Positions 56,098-64,000 of a DNA stretch of 64,000 nucleotides are shown here, in pieces. The first letter of the stretch is position 1. Every line of letters starts with the position of its first letter. The notes beneath the pieces are model-generated. The model saw only the letters and a list, made by a program, of their open reading frames with translations, was not told the DNA's origin and ran no database searches. This DNA is from Scolanthus callimorphus. Taxonomy: Eukaryota; Cnidaria; Anthozoa; Actiniaria; Edwardsiidae. Position numbers and translations under genes: made by a program. The DNA is taken from assembly GCA_033964015.1 (NCBI GenBank), contig CM066913.1, positions 26,500,790-26,564,789 on the forward strand. Reading direction: 5' to 3'.

Positions 56098-56652
56098 CTA
56101 CCTCACAAACCTAAAATAACCGTCATTGTCCACGACAGCGTTAAAGTCGAGAAAGTGAAATCCTCGGTCTCGCCTGTAGAACAATCCCTGTAACTCACCC
56201 TGGGGGCGGTTTATTTGAATTGCGACCGTCCAGACAGCATTGGGAAACTGTTCAAATTCGTTTCTCTGCCTTTCCCATCCATTTTCGTCTATCCATCTAC
56301 GTACCGATGAAAATAATGTTGGTATCAAATGTGGATGATCGCGTAGATCGTATCGCTGACATGACATTACTGAGTAATATGCCAAATTGCTGGCTGCAAT
56401 TCCTTAGCCACAAGAAGCAGAGTAAAACTCTATCATGAAAACAAGCGAATATGGTCTTGTGCGTCTTACACGCCTTCTAGGAATCAGTGGGTCCCATACG
56501 CGCGCCTCGTCATCTACTCTTATTCGTTGTATAATTCGCGATAAGCTTCCCGGAGTTTCTCCTGTCAAGAGCCAAACTTGCCAGGGCGAGCAACTAGCAC
56601 ATTCCAGACACCCCCCTATTTGGGGGCGGGTGTGCCCGTCAGGAACTTTCAA
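56098..56652 (-). pseudogene. Unknown ~184-codon reading frame with one stop
   Basis: Two minus frames, 56,652-56,404 and 56,401-56,098, are in the same phase and separated by a single TAA. The first has GETPGSLSRIIQRIRVDDEA; the second has RRWIDENGWERQRNEFEQFP and ends FHFLDFNAVVDNDGYFRFVR. Regular codons, low repeat content and the charged/aromatic composition look like real protein. No family is recognised. It could be a single-stop pseudogene, a gene with a missed intron, or transferred DNA. Repeat 56,645-56,880 lies just upstream. Confidence 0.4.
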
Positions 56653-56880
56653 TTTTACGCCTAAAAGGTACCAAACACGGCGTCGCTTAGTTGATTTACA
56701 CCCCTAAAAAGGATTCCCTAAAAAGTACCAACAAGACGTATTTTACCTCGTAATTTTCTCTCGTATGTTTTACGACGAAAAATACGTCTGAAACTCAGGC
56801 TACCAACAAGTGTGATTTGCTTGATTTGCTAGAACGGACCCCTAACAGGTACCTATCTGGAGAAAATAGAAGAGTCCTCC
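56645..56880. repeat. Second copy of the palindromic repeat at 4.5 kb
   Basis: CGCCTAAAAGGTACCAAAC, then an inverted pair around GACGTATTTTACCTC, then GAACGGACCCCTAACAGGTA, in the same order as 4,510-4,745. Confidence 0.75.
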
Positions 56881-57267
56881 GCTCCGGGTTCCAGACACTT
56901 GGCTGTCGAATTTTCCATGCATTCTCGTCGTAACTTCGACTTAAAATTGAATGTGCACTGGTAGGCTGAGTTGTGCAAGGAGACGAATAACATGCTGTAT
57001 GGCTAGAACCAAGATATGTATCGGTGGCTCAGGTGAAGGAGGAACATTTCAGTGGATGTTTTCTGAAGTCTTCCGCGAGAAAATAGTATCGAAAAAAAAA
57101 ATAGAACTGATGTCTTTTTGTTATCTCGCCGCCGCATATTGAATAATGATTTCAACGCTTGGAGGTTTAATTACTTGTTACACCAATTAGCTCCATTCAA
57201 AATATGTTAATGTGCTCAGTCACTGAATCACAGAGGCCTCTGAAAAACAGAGGATACAGAAAAACTC

Positions 57268-58483
57268 TAATAAGATTTACTGAAACTTACCATGTGGTTA
57301 GTTGTGGTTGTCCTTGATGCTCATGTGAAGTTTCACGAGAGAGAAAGACAAGGTGGGAGGCTGAAGCCGAAAATCGGCTCGTCGGATCGATCGGCAGAAC
57401 AAACTTCGGGACAGATTTTTTCACAAAATCTGAATTCAACAACTAAACAAACACACCAGGATCGTAGATAGGTATACATGTTCGCGACGCAGCAAAATCA
57501 ATAAATCTCCTGCAGTAACATACACAGGTAGCAGACCCCGTTACCACTGTATGCATTGCTACGCGACCTCAAAATTCACTGTTGCAATGGGCGATTGGCG
57601 ATTTTAAGCCGTCAATCAAAACTAAAACGTTGGATTCGGCTACTTCGGTGGGTCGACATTAATTGTAAAATCAATTAAAATAATTGTAAGCTATCCTTTG
57701 GCTTTCTGTCCTAGAATTATGAACTTTCTGACTCAAGAAAATTGACATTACAATTCCTTTGCTGAGAATCGCCAATCGCAACCGTGAATTTTGAGGTCGC
57801 GTAGCAATGCATACAGTGGTAAACTCGCATGACCCCCTTCGTAATGGTCATTAGAAACTCGGTGTCAGCACAACTTGGACAACCAAAATGGCGGCCGTTA
57901 ACAAAAACTCCTCAAGGGGGAGGGGGACCTGACGCAAACACATGCAAATCAAATTGTGCGATTCCAAAATAACTCCATTACCTCCCGAATAAAGGGATTC
58001 AAATTTTCCTACTGGAGAAGAATGGATTTGTAACAAATTTCATCTAGGGAGCAGCCGCTCGGTAAGTTTGCGCCAGGTCCCCCTCCCCCTTGAGGAGTTT
58101 TTCTTAACGGCCGCCATTTTGGTTGTCCAAGTTGTGCTGACACCAAGTTTCTAATGACTGTTACAAAGGGGGTTGTGCGAGTTTAACGGGGTCTGGTACC
58201 TTCGCTTATGTAACTGCAGGAGATTTATTGATTTTGCTGCATCAGGAACATGTATATTTACGATCCTGGTGTGTTTGTTTAGTCGTTGAATTCGAATTTT
58301 GTGAAAAAATCCGTCCCGAAGTTTGTTCTGCCGATTGATCCGACAAGCCGATTTTCGGCTTCAGCCTCCCCCCTCTCTGTATGGGGGGCGAATTGCATAT
58401 AAATCCATGAAATTTAACATGAGCATCAAGGACAACCACAACTAACCACATGGTAAGTTTCAGTAAATTTTATTAAGAATTTT
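57268..58483. mobile_element. Foldback element J inserted in repeat K
   Basis: The arms AGATTTACTGAAACTTACCA and complement extend about 270 bp (57,268-57,540, 58,190-58,483) and resume at 57,822-57,930 against 58,070-58,190. Repeat K is split around it compared with the continuous copy at 54,150-54,230. An A-T rich 4-6 bp duplication is likely but blurred. The inner AAAATGGCGGCC words pair with their complement. No gene. Confidence 0.78.
57544..57819. mobile_element. 276-bp MITE in left arm of J, TA duplication
   Basis: The ends CCACTGTATGCATTGCTACG and complement, with TA on both sides (57,542-57,543 and 57,820-57,821). The opposite arm of J reads CAGACCCCGTTAAACTCGC (inverted, 58,175-58,195) with no insert, which confirms the insertion. 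Confidence 0.9.
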
Positions 58484-58600
58484 CTATAAATTTCCAGGTC
58501 CAAACATCCCTTTCCACAATCCCCATATAAACCCTATAATACTTCAATGTTGTAGTACACAAACCATTGTCCTAGGTCACCTGTGCACTATGCACTGGCA

Positions 58601-59944
58601 TGCTGATTCTTAGTTGTTTTTTACTCCTTTTCTGAATTCTAATAAAAGCTGATATTCGTTGAAAAAGTTTGGATTAAACTAAAAGGCAACAAAGCCCCCA
58701 TCCCCCTCATAAAATTGATTGTTTAAATATAATATCACCCTGCTCTTTGAAACTTGATCGTGAATCGTGTATCCTCACTTGCAGCACGCAATTTTTCTCA
58801 AACTCTCCCTCAGCTCTCTTTTGGGGCCCTTTTGAATCAAAGTTTTTCCACAATCAGCAGATTACAAACTATTTAGATTTCCTTAGAATGTTTTCTGTAG
58901 ACTTTCCATGCAAAATGAAGATCAGTGTCTTGATGTTTTAGCACCATGTAAACAAAAGCAAGTAACCAGTTGTACATCTAGTTGTTTGTGCTTTCCATTT
59001 GTGGCCTGTCAGGAAAATATAGACCGCAAATTGACCAATCAGAGCATGCGCACTATAGTTGCTATATAATAAAAAGTATTTTTCAAAGTGATTGTTTCTT
59101 TTTGGAGACACACCATAAATTCCCCATTTTTTGGTAACATAAATGTCTGTTGAAATTCTAAGTGCTCTTAAAGAACATACAAAGCCAATTTTTAGTCCAC
59201 AAGCAGATCGTTATTAGTAAATTACTCACACCAAAGTTGAACAAGATCCACCAATGAAATACAAAGAAGTAAGGATTCATTAAAGTTTTGAGTTTGCTAT
59301 TCAAATTTGGCTCAATAGAACTCTTTGATGCTTATCAAATGCTGGATTGTAGTGACATCCACTTGTTTGTTTGAGTCAAGGAAAACAATAGCGAGAGAAA
59401 CAAAATTTTGTATTAAGCCTGTAAAATCGTAATAAGTGTGGGAAAAAGGCATGAGTGTGTAAAACAAACTCGAATATACAGTTGCACAGAATTATCTTCC
59501 TTGTAAATATATTTGCTTCCAAAAATTTTTTTCTATGAATCTTACTCTCAAACCAATTAACAGTTTAATAGAGCAAATTTCACATTACTGTAGTGAAACC
59601 AATCGCAAAGTGATTAACACAACAAGTTTACATCATGCATTTTCGGCATGCAAAACAAAAACTTCTTGATGCCATAACTTTGCAGCTTTTTGGATCAAAG
59701 AAATCTGTCAGCCCCTTTGTAATATGGCATGACATCTTCAAAACAATGACAAGCAGCCAAAACCTGATCACAGTTTGTGATTATCTTACTGTATTTATTT
59801 TCCCTTGTTAGGTTGCTAGGCCACCTTCCCCTTGTACCCTATTAGTGAAGCAACCTTTGTCACAAGGAGGAGCATCCGCTGTAAGTATTATTTGAAACTG
59901 ATATAGATGTACATGTACACTGTACTTTAGTAGCAAATCTTTAC
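58601..59944. other. No recognisable gene
   Basis: It contains, at 59,032-59,078, an end similar to the right end of the 1,945-3,120 element (AATCAGAGC, GCGCACTATAGTTGC, TATATAATAA). Otherwise AT-rich DNA without structure. Confidence 0.5.
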
Positions 59945-60685
59945 TATTAGTCCAGTCAATTTGTGTATTTACCCACCACTAATTGCAAAAGAAAGTTTCT
60001 CAATGGTTTTAGGGCAACAAAGTCAACTTAGTAAACATGCTAAAAGTTCTAAAAAATCTTTATAGGGGAACATCTCAAAATCTTTAGTTTGAAAAGACAA
60101 CACAATTTTCTTTTGTTGGCTGCCATCTTGCCCTTTGTTATTAATGAGTTTTGCCACACTTAGTTTTGCGAAGTTTTTGATATTCTCCATACTGCACAAT
60201 ATTCCCAGCTAAATATATAAGTTTTTAGTGGTTTCATATTGAATCATTCGTGTTATATAAACTTTGTTAGGAATGTTATTTTTAAAAACTACGCTTCCCA
60301 TGCCAAAAGTCAAATACAATGCCTGACTAGGAATCTTGAAACACGTTTCCATACGCAACTCAATAATTATTAATAATGGTTTCCATTGTCAATTATCAAT
60401 AGACTCTATATGAGGGGTCATTTCTAAATAAAGGAAAACGTTAATATATTTACCTGTTACGCGTTACAGTCTAGAACTAGTTTTATCAGCGTATAGCTCT
60501 AAGTGCCGCAAAACTCATTAATAACAAAAGCCAAAATGGCCGCCAACAAAATAAAATAAAAACTCCTAAACTTAAGTACTTTCCCCTTCTATGATTTTTT
60601 AGGACTTTTGATATGTTTTAGAGGATGACTTTCTGGCCCTAAAACCATTGAGAAACTTTGTTTTGCAATTAGTGATAGGTCAAAC
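59945..60685. repeat. Large palindrome related to repeat N
   Basis: TTTCTCAATGGTTTTAGGGC, ACATGCTAAAAGTTCTAAA and TTGGCTGCCATCTTGCC on the left pair with complements at 60,540-60,670. Word order matches repeat N (21,128-21,520). A loop of about 330 bp separates the arms. Confidence 0.78.
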
Positions 60686-61189
60686 CCCATTTTTTCATAG
60701 ATTGACTGATAAGCACACTGGTTTGCTTTTCAAATGTACAAGTTTTGTCTGATTTGAGTTTGCGCTCAAAATGTACAGGTTTCATTTTGAGGTATACATT
60801 CAAATACAAACTAAAGATATCATGCATACTAGATATCATAGCGAACGACATTCCAGCGTGTTGTAGTATTTTGTGGCCATAGAATGCGCATTTATTTGAC
60901 TCTCAAAGCGTAGCAAACAAGGTCACGCAATGAACAATAACAAATTATAGAATTTCAGTTTTCGCACAATTGTGGTCATAGTTCATTTCAGATGTCTGAA
61001 AACATTCAGTAGAAATATTCTGTTAAATTCAAAATATATATGACCACATGCAATGTCTTTACAGCTTTGCTTCTTAGAAGCGTGACAGCGAACTGTGTGG
61101 AGATTCATTGAGCCGTAGCATAAGCAGTGGTCGATTCCCATGTTGGAATGTGGCTCGCTCGGGAAAACCGACATGAAAGCTATATAACA

Positions 61190-61943
61190 GGCGAAAACAA
61201 AGTACAATGACAAAAACCGGGTCAAGCAAACCGAAGGCAATGAAGTTTGGAATTTTTTTCTTGGTGCCTTAAAATACTTCAATGAACTCAAAACTTTGGT
61301 GTTGTCTTTGGTATATATTCAATAATAATTTACGGAAGTTTGCAAAAGAATTGTCATATGGGATTTTGTCAGAGGAGAAAAACGTAAGATTTAGAATTCT
61401 GCCCAAGATTTCTCAACTTTTGCAGTGTACTTGTCGATACTTGAACACATGCCAAACAAAATCGAGAGCATTCTAAGAAGGGAAATTTGGCTGACATATT
61501 GCATTGGGTTTGTAGATAATTCGGGCGGCAATGATCTTCTAATTACGCAAATATCAACCATTCTTTTTACAGGAAATCTTTGCGGCATAATAATTGTGAC
61601 ATTTTGGAGCTTTAAAAAAGTCCTCTCGTATAACATAAAATCGGCCCAATGAATTCTCTCCAAACTTGCTGGGATTATTGTCTGCTACTCAGGGGTTAGT
61701 GAGAGTGGTGTCATTTTAAAAGTGTAGATTGAGCAACGCGTCTACTGGCCCCTAATAATAAATAAGGGCGTGGCTATTACGTTGCTATAGCAACTCCGAT
61801 TACAACAAAATACACATTACTATAACGTTCAAACCCTCCATGTGAAACCATGTGAAAGTTCAGACCGGTACAAGTTTGTGTACTTGAACAGTAGGCAAAC
61901 AAAGTTTGGTGGTTGAGGGCAGAAAAAATTGTAGGCAGCCTCC
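61190..61943. mobile_element. Partial element F, right half
   Basis: It follows 32,965-33,721 closely from AAAACAAAGTACAATGACAA to GTAGGCAGCCTCC, then TTAA. The left half and left TTAA are absent. Confidence 0.8.
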
Positions 61944-62004
61944 TTAAATATGTCCGCTTGAAACCTGTCTTTCTCTGAACATTTTTGCAGGTATATTATT
62001 AATA

Positions 62005-62173
62005 AGTAATCATACGACTTTTCTCGTGCAATTTGAAATTAATTTGCACTTGTGAGTTTTTCAAAAAGCTTAAATTGCACTCGCCCCTACGGGCTCGTAA
62101 AATTTTGATACTTTTTGAAAAACCCACTCGTGCAAATTAATTTCCAATTGCACGAGAAAAGTCGTATGATTAC
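62005..62173. mobile_element. 169-bp foldback MITE
   Basis: The ends GTAATCATACGACTTTTCTC and complement pair over about 45 bases (through CGTGCAATT and AATTAATTTGCAC), with a TTTTTCAAAAAG inner stem. Between the MITE and the BEL element, 62,174-62,659 has no recognised gene and probably includes the body of the LTR. Confidence 0.9.
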
Positions 62174-62659
62174 CAATGCTAATTATTTCAAAGAACGAAA
62201 TGAAGTGGATTATGTTAAGCATAAGTGCATTAACATATTATGCACTACACATGCTGTATCGAACAGAAAACGCAAAAAACAACTTTCATTCATTCTTTCA
62301 TTTCTGACACAAACAAACTCCTGCATAAATGTCATTCAAGCACTTTCCTTATGTGTTGTCGCGGAGCAATCTCCGCGCGCTTTTCCAATGCGACTAAGAA
62401 CTTCCACCAATCTTGGATTTTGCGTATTTTTATTCCAACTCGACTCTCCGTACGTTCTAACAATTCTTACAATTCTGACCTGAGATAATATACAATGCTT
62501 TTAACATTCTACTACGGAAATTGCTTACATTCTTTGATTGCATGTGATAATAGTATAGTTAGTTTATTTATCTTATCTTAACAAACAACTTAAAACCACA
62601 ACTAAATTAACTACTAGAATAATCAAACTAAATGTATCTGTCAATAGCTCTCTAATGTT

Positions 62660-62690
62660 CCCCGACACATTCCTCCCTTGACGAGTCTAC
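62660..62690 (-). promoter_or_regulatory. Polypurine tract and start of BEL/Pao 3' LTR
   Basis: On minus, CAAGGGAGGAA is followed at once by TGTGTCGGGGAACATTAG. A purine run then TG is the normal junction between the internal region and the 3' LTR, and it lies about 100 bp after the end of the pol frame. The far end of the LTR is not identified. Confidence 0.6.
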
Positions 62691-62787
62691 GAGGAAATCA
62701 TTACCCGCGTACGCCAGCGTGCATCTAAAGCAGCCGCGCGCCTTGGTATCTGCCTTCCCCTGGCGACCTCCGCCCTGTCAGCCCCTG

Positions 62788-64000
62788 CTACACGCACGTC
62801 CTCGTGACACCGCACCTCTGTGGGTGCAATCGTTGCACCGGCCTATTCATCTTGATTGGTTTACCACGAGACAGAACACTTAGCTTAGCGCCACGTACCT
62901 CACCATCACTTCCCATTATCGACTCCTCTACAATCGTCATCTTCCACTTACCACGCTTAGATCCGTCTTCGTGTATCAGCAAAACCTCTCCGACTTTACA
63001 CTTCCTACCACCACCAGCTTTACATTTGTGGTGCTCCCTCAGATCGACCAAGTTTTCTTTGTGCCACCTGTTCCAAAAGTGTCCTCTTTTCTTACCCAAG
63101 TACCTAAACCGTCTTAAGAACCCATTCTCTTCTTCATCTTCGTCATCTCTCAACTCATCTGGTAAACATGCGATGGGGTCAACATCTCAGCACCCAACTC
63201 GTCGTACTCATACGTTAAAGGTCGCGAATTCAGCGTCCCTTCTAACTCGATCAACGTCGTGTGCAATTCATCATAGCTCAACCGCGCGTTACCCAAGGTC
63301 TTTTTTAGACGCTTTACTGTTCCAATCATTCTTTCGAAAAATCCTCCCCACCATGGGGCTTCTCCAAATTAAACCTCCATTGTATCCTGTTTTCCTCGAA
63401 ATACGCCCTAACATCCGCTTGATCATACAATTCCTTCAAAAACTTTGCCGCCGCCTTGAACGTCTTAGCGTTATCAGAAACAATCAACGAAGGTGTACCC
63501 CACCTCGCGCAAAACCTACGCATGCAGCGCAAAAATGTAGACGTGGTCAAATCCTCCACTAACTCTAAATGTACCGCCCTTGTAAACAAAACACGTAAAC
63601 AATGCAATGTACGTCTTTTCCATTCCATTTTTCCCTTTCACATAAATAGACCCTCCAAAATCTAGCCCCGTTTTTCCAAAACTTGCTGCCTGAGACGCCC
63701 TAAAATTTGGTAGCGCTGCTACTCATCATACGCCCTTCCTTGTACGCGCTTGCACGCTACACACTCACTTACGAACTTCTTAACAGTTTGCCTCCCTTTT
63801 GGCACCCAGTATCTCGACCTCAGCTCCGCAAGTGTTGCTCTAACCCCACTGTGACTCACCCTTACATGACAACTCTCAATTACAAGCCTGGTAAACCGAT
63901 GTTCCCTTGCCAAAATGACCGGCGATTTCGTCTCCGTATCTAGGTCCGAGTTCCCAAGCCTACCAAAGCACTTCAACACTTCGTTCTCCTCCCTAAGCCC
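62788..64000 (-). pseudogene. BEL/Pao pol, integrase to DUF5641 end, frameshifted, truncated by window
   Basis: Reading on minus from 64,000: 63,979-63,719 has the integrase zinc finger (H...H then CVACKR, with YWVPKGRQTVKKFV between). The stretch 63,718-63,600 is the run into the catalytic core in another phase (YVKGKNGMEKTYIALF). 63,600-63,326 has TRAVHLELVEDL, WGTPSLIVSDNAKTF and the approach to the last acidic residue. 63,153-62,788 is the DUF5641 tail (RYLGKKRGHFWNRW, HEDGSKRGKWKM, PVQRLHPQ). At least two frameshifts and stops interrupt it. The family's pol protein cuts and joins retroelement DNA into chromosomes. Protease and RT should lie beyond the window edge. Confidence 0.85.

Noticed and set aside
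62804..63562. 252-residue plus-strand ORF
   Set aside because: It is the complement of the BEL/Pao pol region, whose minus-strand translation shows clear integrase and DUF5641 motifs.

Overview
The window looks like repeat-dense, AT-rich DNA from a marine invertebrate, most likely an anthozoan cnidarian such as a stony coral or sea anemone. The basis is the spliceosomal introns, the RecQ/DUF6589 transposon genes, the BEL/Pao and non-LTR retroelement pieces, canonical Helitron ends and very many foldback and MITE-type elements. The species cannot be read from the sequence. No rRNA gene, confident tRNA gene, CRISPR array or bacterial operon is visible. Almost everything that can be recognised is mobile DNA, much of it nested.

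Layout. 1-0.4 kb: the tail of a Helitron-like element (called H2 here) and a BEL/Pao gag scrap. 0.8-4.4 kb: a minus-strand non-LTR reverse transcriptase, broken by a 1.18 kb DNA element and by a truncated H2 copy that carries a CRE-rich minisatellite. 4.5-7.7 kb: a palindromic repeat and a long ~104-bp satellite built on CCTAAA-like words. 9.16-19.88 kb: the main item, a 10.7 kb DNA transposon with ~75-bp terminal inverted repeats and a 9-bp target duplication. It encodes a five-exon DUF6589-type transposase-like protein on plus, with three frameshifts, and convergently an apparently intact two-exon RecQ-family helicase on minus. Several MITEs sit in its introns and spacer, including a 92-bp minimal derivative of the same element with a perfect 9-bp duplication. 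20-27 kb: a tandem duplication, a Helitron (21,618-22,937) containing a MITE, further palindromes, and long inverted arms. 27-29.4 kb: no gene seen.

29.5-47.6 kb is a mosaic of foldback elements with AT-rich arms. Several insertions can be dated relative to one another because the uninterrupted site survives elsewhere in the window: H2 in G, F in E (TTAA), E in A (6-bp duplication), BC in D (6-bp), E3 in E2 (6-bp self-insertion) and G2 in an A-type copy (TTGT). The 6 kb foldback D carries a Ty3/gypsy-like gag fragment in both arms and non-LTR RT fragments in its middle.

47.6-52 kb: two divergent, spliced-looking exons that may be host genes (48.6 and 49.04-49.4 kb), then two Helitrons arranged tail to tail (49,656-50,922 and 50,941-51,961). 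52-62.6 kb: mostly unassigned, with foldback J containing a TA-inserted MITE, a small conserved-looking minus ORF with one stop codon (56.1-56.65 kb), an internal palindrome related to the 21-27 kb repeat, a partial F copy and a MITE. 62.66-64 kb: the 3' half of a decayed BEL/Pao retrotransposon on minus, running off the window.

How the genes fit together: the only pair with an evident joint role is the DUF6589 protein and the RecQ helicase. Shared terminal repeats and a shared target duplication place them in one mobile element, an organisation I recall for helicase-encoding Academ-type (AcademH) transposons; that name is from memory and was not checked.
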